Shown: positions 1 to 8,076 of the stretch, one piece after another
Layout: every line of letters begins with the position of its first letter
Position numbering within the stretch: the stretch's first letter is position 1
The notes under the pieces: generated by a model
Seen by the model: only the letters and a program-made list of their open reading frames with translations
Database searches by the model: none
Told to the model about the DNA's origin: nothing
DNA from: DATKJS01 sp050015275
GTDB lineage: Bacteria; Acidobacteriota; Aminicenantia; Aminicenantales; Saccharicenantaceae
Assembly: GCA_050015275.1 (NCBI GenBank)
Contig: JBEKBS010000013.1
Location: forward strand, 19,228 to 83,227
DNA length: 64,000 bases
Direction: 5' to 3'
Made by a program: the position numbers and the translations under genes

Positions 1-737
1 TGAATTCCAAGCGGCAGAGGACCGAGGAGAAGATCTTCGAGGCGGCCAAGGGCCTGATCGAGGAGAAGTCCCTGGCCCGGAAATACAAGTGCCTCGTCCT
101 CGGGAGCGAGACCTGGCACCGCGGCGTCATCGGCATCGTGGCCTCGAAGCTCAAGGACTATTTCCACCGGCCGGTCGTCCTTTTCGCCTACGAAGACGGC
201 AAGGCCTGCGGCTCCGGACGGAGCATCTCGGACGTCCCGCTCATCGACCTCCTGGACGAGTGCAAGCACCTGTTCCTGAGTTACGGCGGGCACCGCCTGG
301 CCGTCGGCTGCACGCTGCCTTTGGACCGGATGGACGCCTTCAAGGAGACCCTCAACGCCCTGGCGGACGCGAGGATCAGCGAGGAGGACCTGAAGAGGAA
401 GATCCGGATCGACGCCCCGCTCGCGTTTTCCGCCGTCGACGGCCGCTTTCTCGAGCAGTTCTCCCTGCTCTTCCCGTTCGGCGTCGGCAATCCCAAGCCC
501 CTTTTCCTGACCGAGAACGTGGAGATCCTGAGCGACCCGCAGATCCTCCAGCGGAAGCACCTGAAGTTCCTGGCCCGGCAGAACGGCCGGGTCTTCGAGG
601 CCGTGGGCTGGGACAAGGCGGACTGGTCGCATGTCCTCCGCCGGGGCGGCCGGGTCGACCTGGCCTACTCGTTGCTGATGTCAGAGTATATGGGCGAACA
701 GAGAATTAGTCTGTCCATCGAAGACCTGAGAGTCTGA
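1..737 (+). CDS. recJ: RecJ single-stranded-DNA 5'-3' exonuclease, C-terminal part (5' truncated)
   Basis: The frame is open from base 3, so the gene begins outside the window. The visible part carries the DHHA1 half of RecJ: a WHRGVIGIVASKL segment, a GSGRSI segment and the SYGGH signature (about base 285), followed by the C-terminal OB-like region with FPFGVGNPKP. RecJ degrades 5'-ended ssDNA in recombination and mismatch repair in the cytoplasm; its DHH metal-binding half is missing here only because of the window edge. The stop lies 8 bases before the next gene, so recJ probably heads the lpt-rpoN-pts gene run. The family call is secure; total length cannot be judged. Confidence 0.9.
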   Translation, partial: NSKRQRTEEKIFEAAKGLIEEKSLARKYKCLVLGSETWHRGVIGIVASKLKDYFHRPVVLFAYEDGKACGSGRSISDVPLIDLLDECKHLFLSYGGHRLAVGCTLPLDRMDAFKETLNALADARISEEDLKRKIRIDAPLAFSAVDGRFLEQFSLLFPFGVGNPKPLFLTENVEILSDPQILQRKHLKFLARQNGRVFEAVGWDKADWSHVLRRGGRVDLAYSLLMSEYMGEQRISLSIEDLRV

Positions 738-745
738 CGATACGC

Positions 746-2596
746 ATGAGCGCGCGAGCGACATTCCCGGTGAAATTCGCCCGGCTCGGGATCGCCGTTT
801 CCTTGGCCGTCCTGTTGGCCGCGGTCGGCTTTCGCCTCATCTCCCGGCGCTCCCATCCCGTCCGGGCCGTCTCCGAAAACGCCGCGCCCGAAACGCGAAC
901 GATCGACCGGAAGGAGGGCATCCGGCACCGGGAATACAAGGACGGGAAGGTCTGGGATGACCTCCGGGCCGACCGCTTCTTCCTCGGCGAGGACGGGCTC
1001 AACCATCTGGAAGGCTCCGTCGAGATCCTGGACCACGGCCGGGCGGAGGGCCGTGAGACAAGGATCTCCGCCGACCGGGTCGCTTATAACAAGGAGATGC
1101 TCCTTTTCAAGATCTCCGGACGGGTCAAGGTCACCGCCGAGGACCTCACCTTCGAGTCCGATTCCATCAAATACGATAAGACAGCCGGGCTCTACCGGAC
1201 CGACCAGGGGGGCGCCTTCACCTCGGACAGGCTCGCCGGTTCGGGGCGGACGTTCGTCTATGACGAGAAACGGAACGATATCGGGCTTTCCGGCGGCTTC
1301 CTCTTCGAAACGAGCGCCGGGCCGCCGACCTCCGGGGCCGCGCGCATCACTGGCGATTCCCTTGTTTACTCTAGAGGCGAAAAAACGGGCCGGGCCGAAG
1401 GCCGGGCCCGCCTCTCCTCGGCCGACGGAGATGGGGCCTCGGAGGTCCTCCGGTTTCAGCTCTCGGATGACGGGCGCACGTTCGATTCCATGACCTTTGA
1501 GAAGGGCGCGAAATGCGTCTTCGGAGGGCCGGCCGGCCGGCCGGGACGGCGCGCCATCGAAGCCGCGACGGTCCGGGTTCTCTCATTCCCGGGTTCCTCC
1601 CGGGTCTCAGTCGTCGACGCGGAGGGGGGCTGCCGGATGTCGCTGGCGGCGCCGCCGGAGCCGGGAGGCCGCATCGAGGCTGCAGCCCTTCGCCTGAGCC
1701 TGGGTCGTGGAGGCGAGCTCGAGAGCTGGACGGCGTCCGGCGACGTCCGGATGAGCATGGAGGGGAAGACCGGCGACGAGCGCGACCTCCAGGGTGAAAG
1801 CGTAACTTATTCCGGCAAGCCCGGACTCCTGACCGTCCAGGCCGGAGAAGGAGGGACCGCCCGGTTGGAATCCGCCGAGTCCAGGACCGAGGCTCCCGCG
1901 ATCAGCCTCGAGACGGGCACGGGGAACGCCGTCGCTTCGGGAGGGGTCCGATGCCTCATGAAGCCGCGGCCCGACGCGGCCCCGGTAGGCTTTTTCTCCA
2001 AAGACGCCTCTCTCTTCGTTACGTGCCGGAGCCTGAAGTCCTTCGGCGACGAGCACCGGCTCCGCTTCGAAGGGCAGGTCAGGCTCTGGCAGGACAACAG
2101 GGCCATCCAGGCGAATGAGCTCGACGTCCTTGAAAGCTCGGGAGAAGTACGGGCCCGGGGAGGCGTGACAGCCGGCTTCCCCTTCCGGGGCCGGAGTCCT
2201 TCCGAAGATAGCAGGATCGAGATCGGCGGGGGGGAGATGGCTTACTCGCCGGCGGACCGGATAGCCACCTTCCGGGGAGGGAGCCTCGTCCGGACCCAGG
2301 ACTTCCAGCTCGTCGCCGGGACGGTCGCCGTCCGTCTCATGGAGGGGAAAAAAGAGGTCCAGAGCCTCATCGCAGGCGGTTCCGTCGTCGTCTCCCACGG
2401 CCTTTACGAGGGCCGCGGCGGCGAGGCCGTTTACGATCCCGGGGCCGAGACGGTGGTCCTCACCGGAAACCCTGTCCTGGTCGAAAAAGGGAAGGGCTCT
2501 TCCCGGGGAGACAAATTGACTTTTCGCCTGGGCGATGATAAAATCCTGATCGAAAATAAGGGACAGGGAAGGTCGATCACCGTCGTCAAATCGTGA
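746..2596 (+). CDS. LptC-LptA fusion-like lipopolysaccharide transport protein
   Basis: 616 residues. The N-terminus has one membrane anchor (about residues 13-33). It is followed by an LptC/YrbK-like beta-jellyroll stretch (roughly 50-190, with short ...GxVxxxxEDLTFES-type strands), then a long LptA/OstA-like beta-rich region to the C-terminus, including a second recognisable OstA-type repeat near 500-610 (QVRLWQDNRAIQANEL, GVTAGFPFRG). LptC is normally about 190 aa and LptA about 180 aa. This protein could therefore serve as both the inner-membrane tether and part of the periplasmic bridge carrying LPS to LptD. The lptB stop/start spacing (3 bases) and the downstream rpoN-hpf-ptsN order match the classical lptC-lptA-lptB-rpoN cluster. 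Assignment rests on context plus fold-like patterns; the exact domain boundary is inferred. Confidence 0.75.
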   Translation: MSARATFPVKFARLGIAVSLAVLLAAVGFRLISRRSHPVRAVSENAAPETRTIDRKEGIRHREYKDGKVWDDLRADRFFLGEDGLNHLEGSVEILDHGRAEGRETRISADRVAYNKEMLLFKISGRVKVTAEDLTFESDSIKYDKTAGLYRTDQGGAFTSDRLAGSGRTFVYDEKRNDIGLSGGFLFETSAGPPTSGAARITGDSLVYSRGEKTGRAEGRARLSSADGDGASEVLRFQLSDDGRTFDSMTFEKGAKCVFGGPAGRPGRRAIEAATVRVLSFPGSSRVSVVDAEGGCRMSLAAPPEPGGRIEAAALRLSLGRGGELESWTASGDVRMSMEGKTGDERDLQGESVTYSGKPGLLTVQAGEGGTARLESAESRTEAPAISLETGTGNAVASGGVRCLMKPRPDAAPVGFFSKDASLFVTCRSLKSFGDEHRLRFEGQVRLWQDNRAIQANELDVLESSGEVRARGGVTAGFPFRGRSPSEDSRIEIGGGEMAYSPADRIATFRGGSLVRTQDFQLVAGTVAVRLMEGKKEVQSLIAGGSVVVSHGLYEGRGGEAVYDPGAETVVLTGNPVLVEKGKGSSRGDKLTFRLGDDKILIENKGQGRSITVVKS

Positions 2597-2599
2597 ACA

Positions 2600-3325
2600 A
2601 TGAAGGATTCCCTGAAGGCCGTTGACCTTGAGAAAAGCTTCGGGTCAAAGAAGGTCGTCGACAAGGTCACGATCGAGGTCGGGCGGGGGGAGATCGTCGG
2701 GCTCCTGGGGCCGAACGGGGCCGGAAAAACAACCACGTTCTCCATGATGCTGGGCCTTGTCCCCCAGGACGGCGGCCGGGTTTATCTGCGCGGCGAGGAC
2801 ATCACGGACCTGCCGATGTACCTGCGGGCCCGCAAGGGGCTCTGTCTGCTCCCCCAGGAGCCGTCTTCGTTCCGGAAGCTCACGGTGGAGGATAACCTCC
2901 TGGCCGTCCTCGAAACGAGGCCCGGCGCCGAGGCGTCAAGAAACGCCCGCCTGGCTGAAGCGCTGGCAGAATACGGACTCACGAAGCTGGCCCGGTCCCG
3001 GGCGCTGACGCTCTCGGGAGGGGAGCGGCGCCGGCTCGAGATCGCCCGGGCGATGATCATCGACCCCGATTTCGTCCTCCTCGACGAGCCGTTCACGGGC
3101 ATCGACCCCCTGGCGGTCCTCGACCTCCAGAAGATCATCCGGGACCTCCGCGAGGGCGGGGTCGGCGTCCTGCTGACCGATCACGCCGTCCGGGAGACGC
3201 TGAAGATCACGGACCGGGCCTACATCCTCGGCGGCGGCAAGGTCCTCAAGGAGGGCGTGCCCGCGGAGATCGTGGCCTCGGAGGACGTCCGTAAGAGCTA
3301 TTTGGGAGACGACTTTCGTCTTTAA
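2600..3325 (+). CDS. lptB: LptB, ATPase of the LPS export ABC transporter
   Basis: 241 residues, the usual LptB length. Walker A is GPNGAGKTT (about 37-45), the ABC signature is LSGGERRR, Walker B is FVLLDEPFTGIDP and the H-loop is LLTDHAVRET; all catalytic residues are present. LptB powers extraction of LPS from the inner membrane through LptFG and onto LptC/LptA. It starts 3 bases after the lptC-lptA fusion gene and precedes rpoN, as in many proteobacteria. The permease genes lptFG are not in the window. Confidence 0.95.
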   Translation: MKDSLKAVDLEKSFGSKKVVDKVTIEVGRGEIVGLLGPNGAGKTTTFSMMLGLVPQDGGRVYLRGEDITDLPMYLRARKGLCLLPQEPSSFRKLTVEDNLLAVLETRPGAEASRNARLAEALAEYGLTKLARSRALTLSGGERRRLEIARAMIIDPDFVLLDEPFTGIDPLAVLDLQKIIRDLREGGVGVLLTDHAVRETLKITDRAYILGGGKVLKEGVPAEIVASEDVRKSYLGDDFRL

Positions 3326-3359
3326 TGATGGACGATGATGAAGGGATGAGGCGGCAACG

Positions 3360-4844
3360 ATGACACTCCGGCAAAGGCTCGACCAGCGCCAGGTCCAGAA
3401 GTTGATCCTGGCCCCGGCGCTCCAGCAGGCCATCAAGCTCCTGCCCCTGACCAACCTGGACCTCATCGAGGTCATCGATGCCGAGCTCGCCCAGAACCCC
3501 ATGATCGAGATCGAGGGCGAGTCCCAAGAGCGGGAAGCCCCGGAGCCCGGCCAGCCGGCCGAGGAACGCGACGCCGAAAAACCCCGCGACGAGACCCCGG
3601 CCGAGCTCAAGCTCCCTGCGGAGGACCCGAATTTCGAGTCCCGCGACTCCGAGGGCTTCGACGCGCGCTTCCAGGAGTACCTCGACGACGGGTTCCGCCC
3701 CCATTTCTACGAGAACCAAGAGGCCGTCTCCCTCGAAAACACCTTGTCCCGGACCCCGTCGCTCTGGGACCACCTGAACTGGCAGGCCGGCTTGACCTTT
3801 TTCGACAAGGAGGACCTGGAAATCGCCCACGACGTCATCGGGGATATCAACGAAGACGGTTACCTGAGCTCCTCGATCGAGGAACTGGCCCGTCTCCGAG
3901 GGACGACGCCGGACAAAATCAACGGAATCCGGGAGAAGATCAAGATGTTCGACCCGGTGGGGGTCGGCAGCTTGAACGTCCGCGAGGCGTGGCTGGCCCA
4001 GATGGACTCTCTGCAGATTCACGACGACGTCGCCCGGGCCATCGTCATGCACCATCTCCCCCTCCTGGAGAAGTCTGATTACCTCCAGCTTTCCAGAGCC
4101 CTCAACATCCCGATGTCCGCGATCAAGGAGCACGTCGACCTGATCAAGGGCCTCGACCCGAAGCCGGGCCGGAAATACAACGAGGAGAAAACGACGTATG
4201 CCTTTCCGGACATCAGCGTCGCCAAGGAGGGCGACGAATGGAAAGTCACCCTCAACAACGAAGGGGTTCCCAGGCTCCGGATCAGCCGGTATTACCGGCG
4301 GCTCCTGGCCCAGTCATCCCACGACCAGCCCGAAGCCTACCGGTTCCTGGTGGACAATATGAAGAAGGCCGTGTGGTTCATCCGCAGCCTGGACCAGAGG
4401 GACCGGACCATCCACAAGGTCGCCCAATATATCGTCAACAAACAGCAAGGGTTTTTCGACAAGGGGCTCGACGGCGTCAAGCCCCTGACCCTGATGGAGA
4501 TCGCCCAGGACATCGGCGTGCACGAATCCACGGTCGGGCGCGTTGTGGCCAATAAATACATCCTGACCCCCCAGGGCGTTTTCCCCCTGAAGTTCTTCTT
4601 CCACAAGTCGCTGCCGGGGAACTACGGCGAGGAAGTCTCCTCTCTCAGGATCAAGGAAAAGATCAAGAAGCTCGTCGAGGGGGAGGACTCGGCGAACCCC
4701 CTGAGCGACATCGAGATCGGCGACCTCCTGGCGAGGGAGAACCTGAAGATCGCCCGGAGGACGGTCGCCAAGTACCGGATGCAGCTCAAGATCGAGCCGT
4801 CGCACATCCGGAAGAGGAAGTCCATCATGGAGGAACGAGCATGA
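3360..4844 (+). CDS. rpoN: RNA polymerase sigma-54 factor
   Basis: 494 residues with the full three-region layout. The Q-rich region I has LAPALQQAIKLLPLTNLDL, which contacts activators. An acidic linker follows (about 55-100), then the core-binding region, the HTH (VHESTVGRVVANKY) and the RpoN box near the C-terminus (RRTVAKYR), which reads the -24 element. It directs transcription that requires enhancer-binding ATPases; none is encoded in this window. The stop overlaps the hpf start (ATGA), so the two are translationally coupled. The placement lptB-rpoN-hpf-ptsN is conserved. Confidence 0.96.
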   Translation: MTLRQRLDQRQVQKLILAPALQQAIKLLPLTNLDLIEVIDAELAQNPMIEIEGESQEREAPEPGQPAEERDAEKPRDETPAELKLPAEDPNFESRDSEGFDARFQEYLDDGFRPHFYENQEAVSLENTLSRTPSLWDHLNWQAGLTFFDKEDLEIAHDVIGDINEDGYLSSSIEELARLRGTTPDKINGIREKIKMFDPVGVGSLNVREAWLAQMDSLQIHDDVARAIVMHHLPLLEKSDYLQLSRALNIPMSAIKEHVDLIKGLDPKPGRKYNEEKTTYAFPDISVAKEGDEWKVTLNNEGVPRLRISRYYRRLLAQSSHDQPEAYRFLVDNMKKAVWFIRSLDQRDRTIHKVAQYIVNKQQGFFDKGLDGVKPLTLMEIAQDIGVHESTVGRVVANKYILTPQGVFPLKFFFHKSLPGNYGEEVSSLRIKEKIKKLVEGEDSANPLSDIEIGDLLARENLKIARRTVAKYRMQLKIEPSHIRKRKSIMEERA

Positions 4845-5365
4845 ACGTCCATTTCACCGCGCGGCAGGCCGTCCTGACGCCCGAGATCAAGGATTACTGC
4901 GAAAAGCGCCTGAGCCGTCTAAAGGACCTGAGCGGGGACATTCTGGACGTGAACATCATCCTGGGAGTCCAGAAGATCCGGAGCAGGGCCGAGATCCATG
5001 TTAAGGCCAAGGGGGCGAGCCTGGTCGTCACGGAAGAATCACGGGACATGATGAGCTCGCTGAACCAGGCGCTCGACAGCCTGGAAAAAAAGATCAAAAA
5101 GGAACGCGAAAAGTGGCGGGAGCGGAAGCGCCGGGGCGGCCGGGAGCGGAAGGAGCTCGTCCCGCTCCCAGAGGCGGCAGAGCCCGAGAAGCGGGTCATC
5201 CGCAGTCCGAATTTCTCGGTCAAGCCCCTATCGCTCGAAGAGGCCTTGGCCCAGTTCGAGTTCAAGAACAGGGAGGTGCTCGTTTTCCGTCGGGACGGGT
5301 CCGAGCGCTGGGCCGTCCTCTACCGGCGGAAGGACGGGAACTACGGGCTCGTGGAGCCGGAATGA
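4841..5365 (+). CDS. hpf: Long-form ribosome hibernation promoting factor
   Basis: 174 residues. The N-terminal ribosome-binding domain (about 1-100) begins MNVHFTARQAVLTPEI and is followed by a charged linker (KKEREKWRERKRRGGR) and a C-terminal dimerisation domain (about 120-174, with FSVKPLSLEEALAQFE and FRRDGSERWAVLYRRKDG). This two-domain form is the long HPF that dimerises 70S ribosomes to 100S by itself; enteric short HPF lacks the second domain. It overlaps the end of rpoN by 4 bases, so hibernation and sigma-54 are co-expressed. Confidence 0.93.
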   Translation: MNVHFTARQAVLTPEIKDYCEKRLSRLKDLSGDILDVNIILGVQKIRSRAEIHVKAKGASLVVTEESRDMMSSLNQALDSLEKKIKKEREKWRERKRRGGRERKELVPLPEAAEPEKRVIRSPNFSVKPLSLEEALAQFEFKNREVLVFRRDGSERWAVLYRRKDGNYGLVEPE

Positions 5366-5381
5366 CCGGCGAGAGGCGGAC

Positions 5382-5852
5382 GTGAAGCTCCATTCTCTTC
5401 TTGCCGAGGACCTGGTCCTGACGCCCCTCAAGGGCCGGCTCCGGGATGACGTCCTCAGGGAGATGGTGGAGCGTTTCGCCCGCCGGACCGCGGTCGCCTC
5501 CGGCGGGGACCTCCTCGGAAAGCTCCTCGAAAGGGAAAAGCTGGGCACGACGGCCATCGGCGGGGGGGTCGCCATCCCGCACTGCAAGGTCGGAGGGCTC
5601 AAAGCGCCCGTCCTCGTCCTCGGGCTTTCGCGCGAAGGCGTCGCCTTCGATTCCGTCGACGGCAAGGAAGCCCATGTCATTTTTCTGGTCGTCTCCCCCC
5701 TCGAGCACCCGAACACGAACCTCCGCCTCCTGGCCTCGATCGCCAAGCTCGTCCGCAAGTCGGGGACCCTGACGACGAAGCTCCTCAAGGCCTCCAACGC
5801 CGGGGAGGCCATCCGGGTCCTGCGCGAGGAAGAGGACAGGGCCCATGGCTGA
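5382..5852 (+). CDS. ptsN: PTS EIIA-Ntr-type phosphocarrier (PtsN-like)
   Basis: 156 residues, GTG start preceded by GAGAGG. The EIIA-fructose/nitrogen fold is recognisable, with the phosphorylatable histidine in VAIPHCKV (about residue 67) and the downstream FLVVSPLEHPNTNLRLLA segment. EIIA-Ntr proteins take phosphate from HPr-type proteins and regulate partners instead of transporting sugar. It overlaps hprK by 8 bases and follows hpf by 16, in the conserved rpoN-hpf-ptsN order. No fructose permease is nearby, which supports a regulatory role. Confidence 0.9.
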   Translation: MKLHSLLAEDLVLTPLKGRLRDDVLREMVERFARRTAVASGGDLLGKLLEREKLGTTAIGGGVAIPHCKVGGLKAPVLVLGLSREGVAFDSVDGKEAHVIFLVVSPLEHPNTNLRLLASIAKLVRKSGTLTTKLLKASNAGEAIRVLREEEDRAHG

Positions 5853-6408
5853 GAGAAAAACCCGCCCGGCCCGGGGCGGACGGGCCGAACAGGCGACCAT
5901 CTCCGCGGGCTTCGTGAAGATCTTCGGGGTCGGGACCCTCATCCTCGGCGACAGCGGGATCGGGAAGAGCGAGAGCGCCCTGGAGCTCATCGCCCGGGGC
6001 CACAAGTTCATCTCCGACGACGTCGTCAGGATCCGGAAGGATCCGGACGGGACCCTGCGCGGTACGGCCCCGCCCCTGAGCCGGGATTTCATGGAGATCC
6101 GGGGGCTCGGGATCATCAACATCCGCGAGATCTTCGGGCCCAAGTCGGTGGCCCGCAGCGCGGGGATCGACCTGATCATCAAGCTGAAGAAATGGCGGAA
6201 GGGCTTCGAGGTCGACCGTCTGGGCCTCAAGGTCGCCGACGATGAGTCCATCCTGGGCGAAAAGGTCCCCCAGCTCGCGATCCCGGTGGCGCCGGGTCGG
6301 AACATGGCCACGTTGATCGAAGTGGCCTGCAAGGTGCACCTCCTCCGGAAGCGGGGATACCACGCGCCGGCCGAGATCATCAAACGTCTGGACAGGGTCC
6401 TCAGCTGA
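5845..6408 (+). CDS. hprK: HPr kinase/phosphorylase, short form with only the kinase domain
   Basis: 187 residues, against about 310 for the two-domain Firmicute enzyme; the N-terminal domain is absent. The catalytic domain is intact: Walker A GDSGIGKSE, the acidic ISDDVVRI segment, the signature EIRGLGIINI and the C-terminal phosphorylase/oligomer loop VAPGRNMATLIEVA. The enzyme phosphorylates and dephosphorylates HPr on its regulatory serine. Similar short forms are known in alphaproteobacteria. It lies between the EIIA-Ntr gene and rapZ, and its substrate HPr is encoded 1.4 kb downstream with the serine conserved. Confidence 0.92.
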   Translation: MAERKTRPARGGRAEQATISAGFVKIFGVGTLILGDSGIGKSESALELIARGHKFISDDVVRIRKDPDGTLRGTAPPLSRDFMEIRGLGIINIREIFGPKSVARSAGIDLIIKLKKWRKGFEVDRLGLKVADDESILGEKVPQLAIPVAPGRNMATLIEVACKVHLLRKRGYHAPAEIIKRLDRVLS

Positions 6409-6416
6409 GGGACAAC

Positions 6417-7286
6417 ATGAAGAATGCCTTGAAGGACAACCGGTTCCTGATCATCACCGGGCTTTCCGGGTCCGGGAAGACCGTCGTCAGCCGCTTCCTG
6501 GAGGACATGGGGTATTACTGCGTCGACAACCTCCCGGCCAAGCTCATCCCGGAGTTCGTCGATCTCTGGCTGAAGAAAAAGGTCGAGATCGACCGGGTCG
6601 CCCTGGTCATGGACATCCGGGAGCCGAGGTTCGTGACGGAGTTCCCGAGGGTCCTCCGGGACATCCGGAAAAGCGCCCCGGCCAAGCTCGTGTTCCTTGA
6701 CGCTTCCGACGAATGCCTGGTCAAGAGGTTCAGCGAGACCCGGCGGCCCCACCCGCTGACCCGGAGGAAGCCCATCCTGGAGGGCGTCCGTATGGAAAGG
6801 AAGAGGCTCCTGTCCATCAAGAAGATGGCCGACGAGGTCGTCGACACGTCCAACCTGACCCTCTCCCAGCTCAAAGAAGCGGTCAGCCAGAAGGTCCTGA
6901 AGGCCCGGACGCTCCGGATGCAGACTGTCATCATCAGCTTCGGGTACAAGTACGGGATCCCCCTGGATTCCGACCTCGTCTTCGACACCCGCTTCCTGCC
7001 CAACCCGTTTTACGTCGACCGCCTTCGGGACAGGGACGGGAAGACCCGGAGTGTCCGGGACTTCGTCCTCGGGTCGCCGGGCGCCCGGGCCTTCATCCGG
7101 GAGCTCGTCCGGTTCACGGACTTCTTGATCCCCCGCTTTGTCAAGGAAGGCAAGAGCACGCTGACCGTGTCGATCGGCTGCACGGGCGGCAAGCACAGGT
7201 CCGTCGTGATCGCCGAGGAGCTCCGGACGCACCTGAAGAGAACGGGCGGGGACATCAAGATTTATCACCGGGACCTTTATAAATAG
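6417..7286 (+). CDS. rapZ: RapZ family nucleotide-binding RNA adapter
   Basis: 289 residues, typical length. The N-terminal P-loop domain has GLSGSGKT and GYYCVDNLPA. The C-terminal RNA/metabolite-binding domain includes FGYKYGIP, DTRFLPNPF and the strongly conserved GCTGGKHRSV with its neighbouring AEELRTHL. In enterobacteria RapZ controls GlmS through small RNAs and RNase E; in other phyla its target is unclear, so the role here is not defined by homology alone. It starts 8 bases after hprK and ends about 95 bases before the EIIA-Man gene. Confidence 0.95.
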   Translation: MKNALKDNRFLIITGLSGSGKTVVSRFLEDMGYYCVDNLPAKLIPEFVDLWLKKKVEIDRVALVMDIREPRFVTEFPRVLRDIRKSAPAKLVFLDASDECLVKRFSETRRPHPLTRRKPILEGVRMERKRLLSIKKMADEVVDTSNLTLSQLKEAVSQKVLKARTLRMQTVIISFGYKYGIPLDSDLVFDTRFLPNPFYVDRLRDRDGKTRSVRDFVLGSPGARAFIRELVRFTDFLIPRFVKEGKSTLTVSIGCTGGKHRSVVIAEELRTHLKRTGGDIKIYHRDLYK

Positions 7287-7304
7287 GCGTCCTTTTTATA
7301 CAAT
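7276..7304 (+). promoter_or_regulatory. Candidate sigma-70 promoter for EIIA-Man/HPr/EI
   Basis: TTTATA, a 17-base spacer and TACAAT (4/6 and 5/6 matches) overlap the end of rapZ. The inferred start lies about 70 bases before the EIIA-Man start codon. This would let the HPr/EI genes be expressed apart from the upstream run. Read by eye. Confidence 0.4.
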
Positions 7305-7380
7305 AGGGGCTTGAACGCGGAGCCGGCCCCGGAGCGCCGGCCGGCGGAGAGGCAAAGACGAAAAGCGAGCGCAGGATTCG

Positions 7381-7794
7381 ATGACCATGATCGGCGGCAT
7401 CATCGTTAGTCACGGCAAGATGGCCGAGGAGCTCCTCAACGCCCTGACGATCATCCTCGGCGAGGCCCCCAACATCGAGGCCATCTCCATCGGTTGGTAT
7501 GACGACGTCGAGGACTCGAAAAAGAAGATCAGCCAGAGCCTCAAGCGGGTGGACCAGAAAAACGGGGTCATCATCTTCACCGACATGTTCGGCGGGACCC
7601 CGTCCAACCTGAGCTTCGGCTTCCTCAAGGAAAACCAGGTGGAGATCATCACCGGGGTCAACCTCCCCATGCTCATCAAGTTCGTCTCCCTCCAGAGAAG
7701 CAACACCCTCAAGGACGTCGCCAAGAAGGTCGTCGACCAAGGCAAGAAGAATATCCATCTCGTCAGCGCCCTGCTGACCTCCCGCGCGAAATAG
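7381..7794 (+). CDS. PTS EIIA component, mannose family
   Basis: 137 residues. It begins with the EIIA-Man fold signature IGGIIVSHGKMAEELL; the histidine of SHGKMA is the phosphorylation site. FTDMFGGTPSNLS and VNLPMLIKF are further family motifs. No EIIB, EIIC or EIID gene of the mannose type is present, so this stand-alone EIIA is probably regulatory, as in several PTS relays outside Firmicutes. AGGA lies before the ATG at 7381; an ATG two codons later is also possible. It is 6 bases from ptsH. Confidence 0.9.
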   Translation: MTMIGGIIVSHGKMAEELLNALTIILGEAPNIEAISIGWYDDVEDSKKKISQSLKRVDQKNGVIIFTDMFGGTPSNLSFGFLKENQVEIITGVNLPMLIKFVSLQRSNTLKDVAKKVVDQGKKNIHLVSALLTSRAK

Positions 7795-7800
7795 CCGCTC

Positions 7801-8070
7801 ATGCTCGAGAAAAAGATCACGATCAAGAACAAGCTGGGCCTCCACGCCCGGGCGGCGGTCAAGTTCGTCAACCTGGCCAACCGGTTCAGCTCAGCCGTGA
7901 AGATCATCAAGGACGGAAACGAGATCGACGGCAAGAGCATCCTGGGCATCCTCACCTTGGCGGCGACCCAGGGGTCCCAGATCACGCTGGCTGTTTCCGG
8001 GAAGGACGAAACGGCGGCCCTCGCGGCCCTGGCCGAGCTCATCAACGACCGGTTCGACGAGAAAGAATAA
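7801..8070 (+). CDS. ptsH: HPr phosphocarrier
   Basis: 89 residues. The active-site histidine is in KLGLHARAAVKF (residue 16), and the regulatory serine corresponding to Ser46 is in DGKSILGILTLAA. Both phosphorylation sites are therefore present: His from enzyme I and PEP, Ser from HprK. The gene sits between EIIA-Man and enzyme I with gaps of 6 bases on each side, a single translational unit. Confidence 0.96.
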   Translation: MLEKKITIKNKLGLHARAAVKFVNLANRFSSAVKIIKDGNEIDGKSILGILTLAATQGSQITLAVSGKDETAALAALAELINDRFDEKE

Positions 8071-8076
8071 AGGGAC

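Noticed and set aside
5262..7268. 668-residue antisense frame across hpf-ptsN-hprK-rapZ
   Set aside because: It crosses four well-supported genes and has shadow composition.
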